From positions 620,001 to 684,000 of the forward strand of contig NZ_MOBX01000003.1 in the NCBI RefSeq assembly GCF_003732425.1: DNA of 64,000 nucleotides, given 5' to 3'. A program made the translations under genes and the position numbers. This DNA is from Pseudomonas fluorescens. Lineage in GTDB: Bacteria > Pseudomonadota > Gammaproteobacteria > Pseudomonadales > Pseudomonadaceae. Below are positions 33,891 through 42,788 of the stretch, one piece after another (position 1 is the stretch's first letter; each line of letters starts with the position of its first letter). Under the pieces are notes generated by a model. The model saw nothing but the letters and a program-made list of their open reading frames with translations. It was not told where the DNA came from and ran no database searches.

Positions 33891-34903
33891 CGCGCGGACC
33901 TGCGGCCAACCAGAATCAAGGCGAACACCGGCGCGCCGACCAGTGCGGTAATCACCCCGACCGGAATCACCTGGCCCTTGATCAGCGTGCGCGACAGCAC
34001 GTCAGCAGCAATCAGAAACACCGCGCCGCCCAACGCACTGGCCGGCAACAATCGCGCATGAGCCGTACCGAGCAACAGGCGCGCCGCATGAGGAATCACC
34101 AGACCGACAAAACCGATTGAGCCGACAATCGACACCATCACCGCCGTCACCAGCGCTGCACAACCGATCAGCAGAATCTGCACACGCCGCACCGGAATGC
34201 CGAGCGATGCCGCCGAATCCGCGCCAAAGGTAAACGCATCCAGCGCCCGCCGATGCCACAGACACACGACCAACCCCAACACGGCCACCGGCACCGCCAG
34301 CCACACCGACGGCCAGCGCACGCCGCCGAGATTGCCCAGCAACCAGAACATGATCCCGCGCGCCTGTTCGGAGCTGGCCGAGCGAGTGATCAGAAACGCC
34401 GTCAGCGCATTGAACAGCTGCGAGCCGGCGATCCCCGCGAGAATGATCTGCCCGGTGCCGCTGGCCGAGCCGCTGACCCGCGCCAGCACAATCACCAGCA
34501 CGAACGCCGTGACCGCGCCGGCAAAGGCACCGACCGACAGCGAGATCAGCCCGGCACCGACGCCAAGCAGCGCGACCATCACCGCCCCGGTCGAGGCGCC
34601 GGCAGAAATGCCCAGCAGATACGGATCGGCCAACGGATTGCGCAGCAGCGACTGCAAAATCACTCCGCACGTCGCTAACCCGGCTCCGCACGCCGCCGCG
34701 ACCAGTGCGCGGGTCAGGCGGTAGTTCCAGACGATGCCTTCATCGATAGGGTCGAGCACATGCCCGGCGGCCCATAATTTGTTGGCGAGTACTTGCAACA
34801 CCACGCCCGGTGCAATCGAGGTTTCACCGATGGCCACGCCGGCGATCACGGCCAACAACAGAGTCGCCAAGGCCAGCAACGTACGGATCAGGCTGGCACT
34901 CAT
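33887..34903 (-). CDS. FecCD/BtuC-type permease (cobalamin-type importer)
   Basis: The 338-residue permease has about ten membrane segments and FecCD motifs: RLTRALVAAACGAGLATCGVILQ, NPLADPYLLGISAGAS, GSIGFVGLVIPHAARLLLG and the C-terminal GVITALVGAPVFALILV. It overlaps both neighbours by four bases (ATGA), so all three proteins are made in fixed ratio. The ligand assignment to a corrinoid comes from the upstream riboswitch. Confidence 0.93.
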   Translation of the reverse strand: MSASLIRTLLALATLLLAVIAGVAIGETSIAPGVVLQVLANKLWAAGHVLDPIDEGIVWNYRLTRALVAAACGAGLATCGVILQSLLRNPLADPYLLGISAGASTGAVMVALLGVGAGLISLSVGAFAGAVTAFVLVIVLARVSGSASGTGQIILAGIAGSQLFNALTAFLITRSASSEQARGIMFWLLGNLGGVRWPSVWLAVPVAVLGLVVCLWHRRALDAFTFGADSAASLGIPVRRVQILLIGCAALVTAVMVSIVGSIGFVGLVIPHAARLLLGTAHARLLPASALGGAVFLIAADVLSRTLIKGQVIPVGVITALVGAPVFALILVGRRSAR

Positions 34904-35913
34904 TGCGACAGGTCATAGCCGTTGATGGCCGTGGCCAGTTGCTCGATGCCATCGAACATGCGCAGGCTCGCCTGCAGGGCCATGGCGTCGACAATGATGA
35001 TGCGATTGTGCTTCACCGCGTCCATGTTGCGCGTCACCGGATCGCTGCGCAGGAAGGCGAGTTTCTTTTCGTAGTCATCGGCGGGGAAGCGTCGACGATC
35101 CATGCGCGCGATGACCAGGAAGGTCGGGTTGGCCTTGGCGATGGTTTCCCAGCCGACGGTTGGCCACTCTTCATCCGACTGCACCACGTTGCGCACGCCG
35201 AGGGTGCTGAGCATGAAATCGGGAGCGCCTTTGTGCCCGGCCACGAACGGCTCGATGTCCATTTGTGCGCTGGAGAACCACACCAGCGCGCTGGCGTCCT
35301 TGAGCTGTTTGCCTTGGGCGGTGGCAATCGAATGGGCGAGGCTGGCCTTGAGTTGATCATTGAGCTGCTGGCCACGCTCCTGCACGTCGAAGATTTGCGC
35401 CAGTTGGCTCACGCTTTTGTAAATCGTGTCGATGCGAAACGGTGCCAGCCGCGTGCCATCGGAGCCGACGAGGTTGTCCTTGGCTTCGCAATCGGAGGGC
35501 AGCAGATAGGTTGGAATCTTCAGCTCATGAAACTGCTCGCGCGTGCCCACCGCACCTTGCGGGCCGACCATCCATTCCAGCTCCACGGCGACCAGTTCCG
35601 GGCGCTTGCCGATCACTGATTCGAAACTCGGCTCGTTGTCGGCCAGGCGCTCGATCTGGTCGTTTTGCGCCTTGTACTTGTCCAGCACGTTGTTGAACCA
35701 CAGCGAAGTGCCGACCACTTTGTCGCCCAGGCCCATGGCGTAGAGCATTTCCGTGCCGGCCTGGCCGATGGTCACGGTGCGCGTCGGGGCGTGCGGGAAG
35801 GTCAGGGTACTGCCGCAGTTTTCGATCGTCAGCGGATAGACAGTCGGTGCCGCCTGCGCCAGGGCGCAAAGGCTCAGGCCGGTGAGGAGGGTGGCAACGC
35901 GGGGCAGCAGCAT
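34900..35913 (-). CDS. Periplasmic binding protein of the BtuF/TroA-like fold (corrinoid candidate)
   Basis: From ATG 35913 (GGAG upstream) the protein has 337 residues, with signal peptide MLLPRVATLLTGLSLCALAQA. The class III binding fold is indicated by RTVTIGQAGTEMLYAMGLGDKVVGTS and by the C-terminal HNRIIIVDAMALQASLRM. It is longer than E. coli BtuF (266) and has an insert with a Cys-containing loop (LPSDCEAKDN). The 158-codon-longer upstream frame runs through riboswitch expression-platform sequence and is not coding. It is the first gene behind the cobalamin riboswitch. Confidence 0.88.
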   Translation of the reverse strand: MLLPRVATLLTGLSLCALAQAAPTVYPLTIENCGSTLTFPHAPTRTVTIGQAGTEMLYAMGLGDKVVGTSLWFNNVLDKYKAQNDQIERLADNEPSFESVIGKRPELVAVELEWMVGPQGAVGTREQFHELKIPTYLLPSDCEAKDNLVGSDGTRLAPFRIDTIYKSVSQLAQIFDVQERGQQLNDQLKASLAHSIATAQGKQLKDASALVWFSSAQMDIEPFVAGHKGAPDFMLSTLGVRNVVQSDEEWPTVGWETIAKANPTFLVIARMDRRRFPADDYEKKLAFLRSDPVTRNMDAVKHNRIIIVDAMALQASLRMFDGIEQLATAINGYDLSQ

Positions 35914-36070
35914 GGGGCAGTCTCCAGAGGGAACCGTACGGGGAGCGGGAGAGTACGGTCTGGAAACACACCATCGAGCGCGGTCAGGGCAACCGCGCAA
36001 GGCCGGGCAGCAATCGAAGACGCGCACGGCACGATGTCCTTCCCGGACACCCCGCCGGTTAGTCGTCATT

Positions 36071-36247
36071 GTGCCGGCAGGTCTCCTGACTGATGCGTCA
36101 TCGCCTGGCTCCGGCCTTCCCGGGATTTACCCAGTGGCCGTTGTGGAGCAGGCTCGGCACCTACAGTTGCGGGGGCAGTTCCGATCAATGCTGTGCAAGC
36201 ATCTCGGATTCCCTATTAGTCCCGTTCGGGAACCAGCGGCGGCATGG
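36071..36247 (-). promoter_or_regulatory. Cobalamin riboswitch
   Basis: Reading the minus strand, the aptamer core includes GGGAATCCGAG, CTGCCCCCGCAACTGTAGG (36160-36178) and the 3' B12 box GTCAGGAGACCTGCCGGC (36073-36090). It precedes the btuF-like start by ~160 nt, a region that would hold the expression platform. Repression of the transporter operon by adenosylcobalamin follows from the known class. Confidence 0.95.
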
Positions 36248-36294
36248 TAGTCGATCAAGCCGCTGAAGGGGAGCCGAATCTGTCGTGGCGAGGA

Positions 36295-37230
36295 TCAGTG
36301 CTGGCTCATCAAACCGTGCAAAACGCCTAAACGCAGGCCCGGTTCCGACGGCAGCATTTGCCCGATGCCGAATACTTTGAACGCCGCCAGCATCAACACC
36401 AGACCGCCGGGCAAAATGCTCTGGCGATGCGGTTGCAGGCCGGCAAGCTTGAGCTGTTGCACGTTGTTCACCTTCAACAGCAGCAGCGACAGGCGCAGCA
36501 GTCCACCGTAGGTGATGCCGTCCTGACCGAAGTCGTTGAGGCGATTAGCCTTGAGTACTTTGGCGAGCATGCGCGCGGTGCCGGACGAACCGATGGTCTG
36601 CTGCCAACCTTGTGCGCGATAGCGCCGGGCAACGTTTTCGAACTGCAGGATGGCGAAGCGTTCGGCCTCCTGTAGCGCGCCGGCGGACACATCGCCGCCG
36701 CGAAAGAATCGCGTGCTCAGGGTGCCGCTGCCGATGGCGATGCTCTCGGTGAGCAACGGTTGTGAACCCTGGCCGAGGATCAGCTCGGTCGAACCGCCGC
36801 CGATGTCGACCACCAGGCGCATGTCAGCAGCGCTCGGCAAGGCATGGGTTACACCGGCGTAGACCAGCCGCGCCTCTTCGTGGCCGCAAATGACGTCAAT
36901 GGGAAAACCCAGATGCCGTTCGGCACTGGCGAGAAACAGCTGTGCGTTGTTCGCCTCACGCACCGCACTGGTCGCCACCGCACGGACTCGACCGGCTTCG
37001 AAACCGCGCAGCTTCTTGCCGAACCGCGCCAACGCCTGCCAGCCGCGATCCAGGGCCAACGCATCCAGTGCGCCGCCGTCAAAGCCTTCGGCGAGGCGCA
37101 CCGGCTCGCGCAGGGTTTTCACTTCCTGAATCTGCAGGCCCTTTCGACTGCGCACCGATTGGCCGATCATCAGGCGAAAGGCATTCGAACCCAGGTCGAT
37201 GGCGGCAAACAGCGAGGCGTCTTCTTTCAT
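36295..37230 (-). CDS. ppx: Exopolyphosphatase / pppGpp phosphohydrolase, short PPX2 type
   Basis: The 311-residue ASKHA-fold enzyme has the phosphate loops AAIDLGSNAFRLMIG and VVDIGGGSTELILG, plus the catalytic Glu region ATSAVREANN and HEEARLVYAG. It lacks the C-terminal HD and later domains of E. coli Ppx (513 residues), matching the short PPX2 form of pseudomonads. A Pho box with a well-placed -10 lies upstream at 37280-37314, so it is likely induced by phosphate starvation. It may degrade polyphosphate or (p)ppGpp. Confidence 0.9.
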   Translation of the reverse strand: MKEDASLFAAIDLGSNAFRLMIGQSVRSRKGLQIQEVKTLREPVRLAEGFDGGALDALALDRGWQALARFGKKLRGFEAGRVRAVATSAVREANNAQLFLASAERHLGFPIDVICGHEEARLVYAGVTHALPSAADMRLVVDIGGGSTELILGQGSQPLLTESIAIGSGTLSTRFFRGGDVSAGALQEAERFAILQFENVARRYRAQGWQQTIGSSGTARMLAKVLKANRLNDFGQDGITYGGLLRLSLLLLKVNNVQQLKLAGLQPHRQSILPGGLVLMLAAFKVFGIGQMLPSEPGLRLGVLHGLMSQH

Positions 37231-37279
37231 GGGAATCCTTGCAGAGCATCCGCCCGAAGGCTCAAGACGGTTTGCGAGG

Positions 37280-37314
37280 ATTTTGCCGTGATCTTGATGA
37301 CATCCTGATGACGG
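37280..37314 (-). promoter_or_regulatory. Pho box and -10 of the ppx gene
   Basis: On the minus strand CCGTCAT-CAGG-ATGTCAT (37297-37314) matches CTGTCAT-N4-CTGTCAT in 12 of 14 positions. CAAAAT (37280-37285) follows after 11 bp, the normal PhoB spacing to the -10. Confidence 0.6.
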
Positions 37315-37341
37315 GGCAGGGGCGGTTCAGTGAATGTGCGG

Positions 37342-37376
37342 CTGTCATGACACTGTCATTATCCGGCGTCTATGCT
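37342..37376 (+). promoter_or_regulatory. Pho box and -10, reading rightward
   Basis: CTGTCAT-GACA-CTGTCAT (37342-37359) is a perfect Pho box; TATGCT (37371-37376) follows after 11 bp. No protein gene lies downstream on this strand; the candidate small RNA does. Confidence 0.75.
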
Positions 37377-37382
37377 GAGGCC

Positions 37383-37435
37383 AATACATCGCGTGTTCTT
37401 AAAGTTTTTGCTGCCAGTTTTGGCAGCTTTTTTTT
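37383..37435 (+). ncRNA. Candidate PhoB-dependent small RNA
   Basis: A transcript begun ~7 nt after TATGCT would run about 53 nt and end in GCTGCCA-GTTT-TGGCAGC followed by eight T (37428-37435), a textbook terminator. The body is A/T-rich (CCAATACATCGCGTG, TTCTTAAAGTTTTTG) and contains no start codon with ribosome site. It sits between the ppx promoter and a REPIN. No homologue known to me; it could also be a 3'-trimmed leader of unknown use. Confidence 0.5.
37408..37435 (+). terminator. Rho-independent terminator of the candidate small RNA
   Basis: GCTGCCA (37410-37416) pairs with TGGCAGC (37421-37427), then eight T. The phnX gene to the right ends on the opposite strand only at 37560, with a REPIN in between, so it is not its terminator by orientation of the T-tract. 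Confidence 0.85.
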
Positions 37436-37459
37436 GCCGGAAATTTGTTGCGCATGACC

Positions 37460-37547
37460 CTGTAGGAGCTGCCGAAGGCTGCGATCTTTTGATCTTGCTC
37501 TTCAAAAACAAGATCAAAGGATCGCAGCCTTCGGCAGCTCCTACAGG
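37460..37547. repeat. REPIN, family CTGTAGGAGCTGCCGAAGG
   Basis: Inverted copies of GGAGCTGCCGAAGGCTGCGA with an inner GATCTTTTGATCTTG palindrome lie just after the phnX stop. Confidence 0.9.
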
Positions 37548-37559
37548 GGTAGTGGGTGT

Positions 37560-38387
37560 TTAGCAGGACTGCGGGGTTTCGCCCCGGGCCAGGCGCGCAT
37601 TGATGTCTTCGATCACTTCGGGCAGCTCGGCGATGGTGTCGATCATGTAGTGCGGCCGCGAGGGGGCGAACATCTTGCCGATCCGCACACGTTCTTCCGC
37701 CAGTCGATCGGACGGCAACGCCTTGTATTGCTCGTAGGTCAGGCCCAGTGCGTTTCCGGAGCAGGTCAGCGCCACCGTCCACATACCGGCGGCGCGCCCT
37801 TCGAGAATCCCCGGCCAGGTGTCGTCGACCTTGACGCAGGCCGCCACGTCATCGATGCCCAGAGCAATCACGTTGGCCAACGCCTGCGCCGGATATGGGC
37901 GGCCATTGGGTACTTCATCGGTGGCGACGACATGGTCGGCGACGTAGCCATTTTCCCGCGCCAGTTCGACGACCCTGGCCATCACCACCGCGGGATAGCC
38001 CGAGCACGAACCGATTTTCAAACCTTTGTCGCGCAGCGCCGCAATCGCCTCAAGGGCGCCTGGAATCAGCGCCGAATGCAGGGCGATTTTCTCGATCTGC
38101 AGCGGCATGAAGCGTTCGTAGATCGCCGTAACATCCTCGTCACTCGGCAAGCGGTCAAACGCCGCGCGGTAACGTTCGGCAATCTGCGGCAGGTTGCACA
38201 GGGTGCGGATGTGATCCCATTTGCCCATGCCCATCGGCCCGCGCGCTTCTTCCAGCGATACGGCGACGCCGAATTCGGCAAAGGCCTCGACGAAAATCTG
38301 CGTCGGCGCAAACGAGCCGAAATCGACAACGGTGCCGGCCCAGTCGAGGATCGCGGCTTGCAGGTGAGTCGGTTGTTGGTACTGCAT
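37560..38387 (-). CDS. phnX: Phosphonoacetaldehyde hydrolase (phosphonatase)
   Basis: From ATG 38387 (GGAG 7 nt upstream) the HAD-superfamily enzyme has 275 residues, the usual size. The nucleophile Asp15 is in [13 protein letters not shown] and the Schiff-base Lys56 in [22 protein letters not shown] and [18 protein letters not shown] complete the active site. It cleaves phosphonoacetaldehyde to acetaldehyde and phosphate. No phnW transaminase adjoins it; the nearest redox gene is the iron alcohol dehydrogenase at 40767, which suggests another source of the aldehyde. Confidence 0.95.
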   Translation of the reverse strand: MQYQQPTHLQAAILDWAGTVVDFGSFAPTQIFVEAFAEFGVAVSLEEARGPMGMGKWDHIRTLCNLPQIAERYRAAFDRLPSDEDVTAIYERFMPLQIEKIALHSALIPGALEAIAALRDKGLKIGSCSGYPAVVMARVVELARENGYVADHVVATDEVPNGRPYPAQALANVIALGIDDVAACVKVDDTWPGILEGRAAGMWTVALTCSGNALGLTYEQYKALPSDRLAEERVRIGKMFAPSRPHYMIDTIAELPEVIEDINARLARGETPQSC

Positions 38388-38461
38388 GGTCAATCTCCGT
38401 TTTCAGGTAAGCGTGGGCCGTCCCTCGGCAATGAGGTAGGCGGTTCAAGGGTCAGTGCTGA

Positions 38462-39331
38462 TCAGGTCAGCGGTGGATTCGAATCAAACAGTTCGGCAAT
38501 CACTGGCCGGTTCCTGCGGATGCCCAGGCAGCACAGGTGGTATTCGATGAAAAACGGGTGGTCGACAAAGGTGATCGGTTTGGTCCCCGGGGTTTCGGCG
38601 TACTCGACCGCCGAGACAAAACCAATGCCGATGCCCTTGACGATGGCGTGAACGATGGCTTCGCGGCTGTTCAGTTGCATCACGCAATTGAGTGCGATGT
38701 CGAGGCGGTTACAGCTTTCCTCCACCAGTTGCCGGGTGCGCGCACTTTTCTCGCGCATTACCCATTTCTCGCCGCTGATCTCGCTGACGTGAACCTGCGC
38801 CTGACTGGCCCACGGATGGTCATTGCGGACCACGGCGATAATCGGGTAACGGTGATACAGCCGCGTGTGGAAACGCTGATCGAACTCCGACAGCGCTAGA
38901 ATCGCCACGTCGATATCGAAGTTGAACAGCCGCGCCAGGGTGTCCTTTTCCGAGGAAAACGAGGTTTCCAGTTCGATATCCGGGTGGCGCTGCATCAGCT
39001 CATAGGTCAGGTTCATCGCAATCGGCGGTGACACTGCGCCGAGGCGCAACATGCCGGTCTTGCGCTGCTTGAAGCTCTGCAACAGTTGCACGGCTTCATC
39101 CTCCTGACCGAACAGGCCTTGGGTGATGGCGTAGAGCTTGTGCCCGGCGGCGCTCATTTCGATGTAGCGTCCACGGCGATGAAACAGCTCCACCGAGAAA
39201 GTGTTTTCCAGCGCGTTGACCTGCTCGCTGACGGTCGGTTGACCGACGCTGAGAAACTCAACAGCAAGGGTAAAACTGCCGGTCTTGGCCACCGCATGGA
39301 ACGAACGCAACCACTTGTGATACTGGTACAT
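38462..39331 (-). CDS. LysR-family regulator of the phosphonate cluster
   Basis: From ATG 39331 the protein has 289 residues: an N-terminal winged helix (WLRSFHAVAKTGSFTLAVEF, then GQPTVSEQVNALE) and a C-terminal substrate-binding domain. The gene is 10 bp after the MFS gene and before phnX on the same strand. It probably activates the phn genes in response to a phosphonate; a LysR-type dyad, ATCGG-N5-CCGAT, lies at 41942-41956 before the alcohol dehydrogenase gene. Confidence 0.88.
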   Translation of the reverse strand: MYQYHKWLRSFHAVAKTGSFTLAVEFLSVGQPTVSEQVNALENTFSVELFHRRGRYIEMSAAGHKLYAITQGLFGQEDEAVQLLQSFKQRKTGMLRLGAVSPPIAMNLTYELMQRHPDIELETSFSSEKDTLARLFNFDIDVAILALSEFDQRFHTRLYHRYPIIAVVRNDHPWASQAQVHVSEISGEKWVMREKSARTRQLVEESCNRLDIALNCVMQLNSREAIVHAIVKGIGIGFVSAVEYAETPGTKPITFVDHPFFIEYHLCCLGIRRNRPVIAELFDSNPPLT

Positions 39332-39341
39332 GCAAGCCCCG

Positions 39342-40637
39342 TCAGCGTCGAATGAACAATGCCACTGCCGCACTGCACAGGCAGGCGCTGGTGACCACTA
39401 TGAAGATCAGAGACGTATTTGCCGTGGTGTCAAGCAGACGCCCGATCAGTGGCTCAGCCAATCCGGCGAACAGGTAAGAGGAAAAGTTCATGATCCCGGT
39501 CGCCGTACCGGCGCGTTTGGCACCGACCAGATCCGGGCACAGCGCCCAGAAACTCGAGGCCGGGCCGTAGACGAAGAAGCCGCAAAGGAACAGGGCGATC
39601 AGGCCGATGACGCTGTGGGGTGGCAGGCTCCACATCCACAAACTGGTGGCGGCGCCGAGGAACATATAGAGCATGATCGCCAGATATCGCTTGGAGCCGA
39701 ACAGCTTGTCCGACACCCAACCGTTGCTCAACGCGCCGACCGCCATGCCGACAGGGAGGGCGACGGTGATCCATTTCGGATCGATCATGCCGTCACCAGT
39801 TTTCCAGTCAGCACCGAGAAAGTGCACCGGCACCCAGACGATCAAGCCGTAGCGTGCAGCGTTCTGAAAGCCCAGTGACAACGCGGCGATGAGCAGGCGG
39901 GGATTTTTCAGCACGGCTTTGTAGCGTTGTGTCGAGGACTCGACTTCGCCCTGTGCCGCTTCCTGATGCTTGTCGTCAGCGTTGGCTACACCGGTGTCGG
40001 CCACCGGCTCGAAGCCCAGATCCTGTGGCCGTTCGCGGGCCACCAGATAGAAAATGATCCCGCCGGCGAGCATCAGCAGCACTGGCAAACGGAAGATCCA
40101 GCGCCATTCCAGTTGCAGCACTTCGAGCACGACGATAGAGGTGACGTACGACAGAATCGACGCGCAACCGGCGGCGAAGGTGTAGAAGCCATACACCTTG
40201 CCGCGCTCGCCCGCCGCCCACCAATTGGCAATCAGCCGACCGCCCGGCGCCCAGCCCAAGGCCTGAAAGTAGCCGTTGACGCCCCATGGCAGAATCAGGC
40301 TGGTGAAACCACTGGCAAAACTGGTCACCCAGTTCGCCGCGCAGGACAGCACCGCACCGAGGGTCATGATCCGCCGGCCGCCGAACTTGTCGGCGAGGTT
40401 GCCGTTGATCGCCTGGCCAATGGCGTAGGCCCAAAGCATCGCCGCAGAAGCCCAACCGAGGGTTTCCTTGCTCAGGCCGAACTCGGCCTGAATCCCCGGA
40501 ATGGCAAAACCGAAGGTCTGCCGACCGGTGTAGAAAAACAGGTAACAGAACATCGCCGCCAGCAGCATGCGCCACTGCGCGACCCGGAACGAGGCAGAAC
40601 GGACGGCGAGACCAGGCATTGTTTCGGCACGATTCAT
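39342..40637 (-). CDS. MFS transporter (organophosphate:phosphate antiporter-like)
   Basis: The 431-residue protein has twelve membrane segments and resembles the OPA/GlpT branch: FYTGRQTFGFAIPGIQAEF, the GRRIMTLG loop and the NGYFQALGWAPGGRLIANWW segment. AAGGAAAAG precedes ATG 40637. Its place between a phosphonate ABC importer/dehydrogenase and LysR-phnX suggests it moves a phosphonate or its precursor. It could be an alternative low-affinity route to phnCDE. Confidence 0.88.
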   Translation of the reverse strand: MNRAETMPGLAVRSASFRVAQWRMLLAAMFCYLFFYTGRQTFGFAIPGIQAEFGLSKETLGWASAAMLWAYAIGQAINGNLADKFGGRRIMTLGAVLSCAANWVTSFASGFTSLILPWGVNGYFQALGWAPGGRLIANWWAAGERGKVYGFYTFAAGCASILSYVTSIVVLEVLQLEWRWIFRLPVLLMLAGGIIFYLVARERPQDLGFEPVADTGVANADDKHQEAAQGEVESSTQRYKAVLKNPRLLIAALSLGFQNAARYGLIVWVPVHFLGADWKTGDGMIDPKWITVALPVGMAVGALSNGWVSDKLFGSKRYLAIMLYMFLGAATSLWMWSLPPHSVIGLIALFLCGFFVYGPASSFWALCPDLVGAKRAGTATGIMNFSSYLFAGLAEPLIGRLLDTTANTSLIFIVVTSACLCSAAVALFIRR

Positions 40638-40766
40638 GATCTTTTCCTTATTGTTGTCGGTTCCCGCCGGGTGTCGGCGGCGGGTGCACTCTTTTTCGGT
40701 GCGGCAGGAAATCACCGCGGCTGCATGCCGCTGGCGGTGCTTGGGTGACTCGGGTGTTATCAGGCG

Positions 40767-41858
40767 TCAGGCGGCTTGCGAGCCAATGAAGTTCTTGCCG
40801 CGCGCGCCCTGCATCGCGAGGTGGATGATGGCTTCGGCGTCCTTGGCCGAGACGCCGTAATCGGCGAACTCGGTTTTCACCCCTAGGCTGTGCAAGAACT
40901 CGCGCAGTTGCTGTTGGGCTTTGCCCAGGTCATCGCCGAATATCCGTTGCAAGGTGCGGTCGCGAGTGGCGTCATGGCCCCAGGCCAAACCCAATACCAG
41001 CGGCAGGGTGAAGGAGCAGGCAATGCCGTGGGGCAAGCCGTGGCGCAAGGTCATCTCATAGGAAATCGAATGCGCCAACGCGGTTTTGGTGTTGGAAAAC
41101 GCCAGCCCGGCCTTGAGCGCGGCGAGCGCCATGCGGCTGCGCAACTCCTGACTGGAGAGGTCTTTGTGCAGGCGCGGCAGGCATTCCAGAATGTCCTCGA
41201 TCGCGGAGATCGCGAAGGTGTCCGAGACTGGGTTGGCGTTCACATTCCAGATCGCCTCCAGTGCATGGGACAGGGCGTCGAGCCCGGTGGAAACGGTCAC
41301 GCCGGCCGGCACTGTGAGCATCAGTTGCGGGTCGATGATCGCCACCCGTGGCCAGGTGCAGTCCAGGTGCAGCGAATATTTCTTCTGGCTGGCGCTGTCC
41401 CAGATCGTTGCCCACGGGGTGACTTCGCTGCCGGTACCGGCGGTGGTCGGTGCGGCGATCAGTTGTTTGCAACGGGCCGGGGTGAACGGTTTGCCGCTCG
41501 ACAGCAGGCTCAACAGTTCATCGAAGCGGCCGGATTCGGTGCCGACGATCAACGCCTTGGCGGTATCGATGGCGCTGCCTCCTCCTACGGCGAGGACCAC
41601 GTCGCAGTCACCGGCGTGCTGCCAGAAGTGCTCGTAGGTACTGCGCAGATGGGCGACGTCGGGGTTGGGCTGGACGTCTTCGAAAATGTAGATCAGACGT
41701 TCGCCGAGCAAGCGTTGCAAACGGTCCACCAATCCCAGCCCTCGGGCCTCAGGGAAGGTCACGAGGGCGACGGTCTGCTGCTCGGTGATGGCGGCGAGTT
41801 CTTGCAGGCTGCCCCAGCCGAAACGGGTATCGACGGGGTTCTGGAAGCGGGCAGTCAT
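40767..41858 (-). CDS. Iron-containing alcohol dehydrogenase, phosphonoacetaldehyde reductase-like
   Basis: The 363-residue group III alcohol dehydrogenase (PF00465) has the nucleotide motif VLAVGGGSAIDTAKAL, TTAGTGSEVTPWA, and metal-ligand segments TGLDALSHALEA and LRHGLPHGIACSFTL. Relatives named phosphonoacetaldehyde reductase interconvert 2-hydroxyethylphosphonate and phosphonoacetaldehyde in phosphonate natural-product pathways. Here, beside phnX and phnCDE, the enzyme most simply oxidises hydroxyethylphosphonate to feed PhnX. Start at 41858; the extended frame upstream overlaps the intergenic region and is rejected. Confidence 0.85.
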   Translation of the reverse strand: MTARFQNPVDTRFGWGSLQELAAITEQQTVALVTFPEARGLGLVDRLQRLLGERLIYIFEDVQPNPDVAHLRSTYEHFWQHAGDCDVVLAVGGGSAIDTAKALIVGTESGRFDELLSLLSSGKPFTPARCKQLIAAPTTAGTGSEVTPWATIWDSASQKKYSLHLDCTWPRVAIIDPQLMLTVPAGVTVSTGLDALSHALEAIWNVNANPVSDTFAISAIEDILECLPRLHKDLSSQELRSRMALAALKAGLAFSNTKTALAHSISYEMTLRHGLPHGIACSFTLPLVLGLAWGHDATRDRTLQRIFGDDLGKAQQQLREFLHSLGVKTEFADYGVSAKDAEAIIHLAMQGARGKNFIGSQAA

Positions 41859-41941
41859 GGTCAATCCTTCTTGTTGTTGTCGTGTGGCCACATAGTCGAG
41901 GGCGGTCGACAACGGTACAAATCGATAAATCGCAGGTTTGA

Positions 41942-41956
41942 ATCGGCTGAACCGAT
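41942..41956. promoter_or_regulatory. Candidate LysR-type operator (ATCGG-N5-CCGAT)
   Basis: A perfect 5-5-5 dyad of T-N11-A form lies in the 109-bp gap between phnE and the dehydrogenase gene, next to a half-similar ATCGATAAATCG. It may let the dehydrogenase-MFS-lysR-phnX genes be controlled apart from phnDCE. Confidence 0.4.
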
Positions 41957-41967
41957 AACAGCGGCGG

Positions 41968-42786
41968 TTAATGCGTTGAACCGCTCTGGATGGCGGCACG
42001 CAGTCGACTCGATAGGGCGTCGGCGACGATCACCATGAAAGTGATGACGATGATGCAGGTCGCGGTTTCCTGATATTTGAACAGCTTGAGACTGCTCACC
42101 AGTTCGAAACCCAGGCCGCCGGCACCAACCATTCCCAGCACCGTGGCCGAGCGCAGATTGACCTCGAAGCGGTACAGAATCACTGCAATCCACGCGGTGA
42201 TGACTTGCGGCAAAACGCCAAACACGATCACCTGCAGTGGCCGCGCACCGGTCGCTTGCAGCGCTTCGATCGGGCCTTGGTCGATCTCTTCGATGCTCTC
42301 GGCGAAGAACTTGCCGAGCATGCCCAGGCCATGCAGCGCCAGCGCCAATACACCGGGGAAGGGGCCGAGGCCGACGGCTGAAACGAAAATCAGCGCGAGG
42401 ATCAGTTCGTTGATGCTGCGGGTGAAGTTAAGTGCCTGACGGGTGGCGTGAAACAGCCAGCGATTGCGGCTCAGATTACGCGCGGCGAGAAACGACAGCG
42501 GAATCGCCAGCAACACCCCGAGCAGGGTGCCCCAGATGGCGATCTGCAGGGTTTCCACTGCCGGCGCCAGCAGCCGCGGGAGGATGCTCAGGTCCGGCGG
42601 AAAGGTGCGCGAGAGGAAGTCGCCGATCTGCGGCAACCCGGCTGCCAGTTCACCGAGGCTCAGTTGCGCGCCTTGGGCGCTCCAGTTCAGCGTCCACAAC
42701 ACGATCAGGACAACACCGGCTGTGGTCAGCCAACTGCGCGGGCCACGGGGACGGTCGCCCACCCACTGATAGTTTTGCGCTTGCAT
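41968..42786 (-). CDS. phnE: Phosphonate ABC transporter permease
   Basis: The 272-residue inner-membrane protein has about six hydrophobic segments and the EAA loop IEALQATGARPLQVIVFGVLPQ that contacts the ATPase. The frame could begin at TTG 42792, which overlaps the phnC stop, but ATG 42786 is preceded by GAGGG at 7 nt and is preferred. It is the third gene of phnD-phnC-phnE. Confidence 0.93.
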   Translation of the reverse strand: MQAQNYQWVGDRPRGPRSWLTTAGVVLIVLWTLNWSAQGAQLSLGELAAGLPQIGDFLSRTFPPDLSILPRLLAPAVETLQIAIWGTLLGVLLAIPLSFLAARNLSRNRWLFHATRQALNFTRSINELILALIFVSAVGLGPFPGVLALALHGLGMLGKFFAESIEEIDQGPIEALQATGARPLQVIVFGVLPQVITAWIAVILYRFEVNLRSATVLGMVGAGGLGFELVSSLKLFKYQETATCIIVITFMVIVADALSSRLRAAIQSGSTH

Positions 42787-42788
42787 GT

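Noticed and set aside
37460..37547. The palindrome after phnX as its terminator
   Set aside because: It belongs to a repeated REPIN family found at four other places here and lacks a T-tract.
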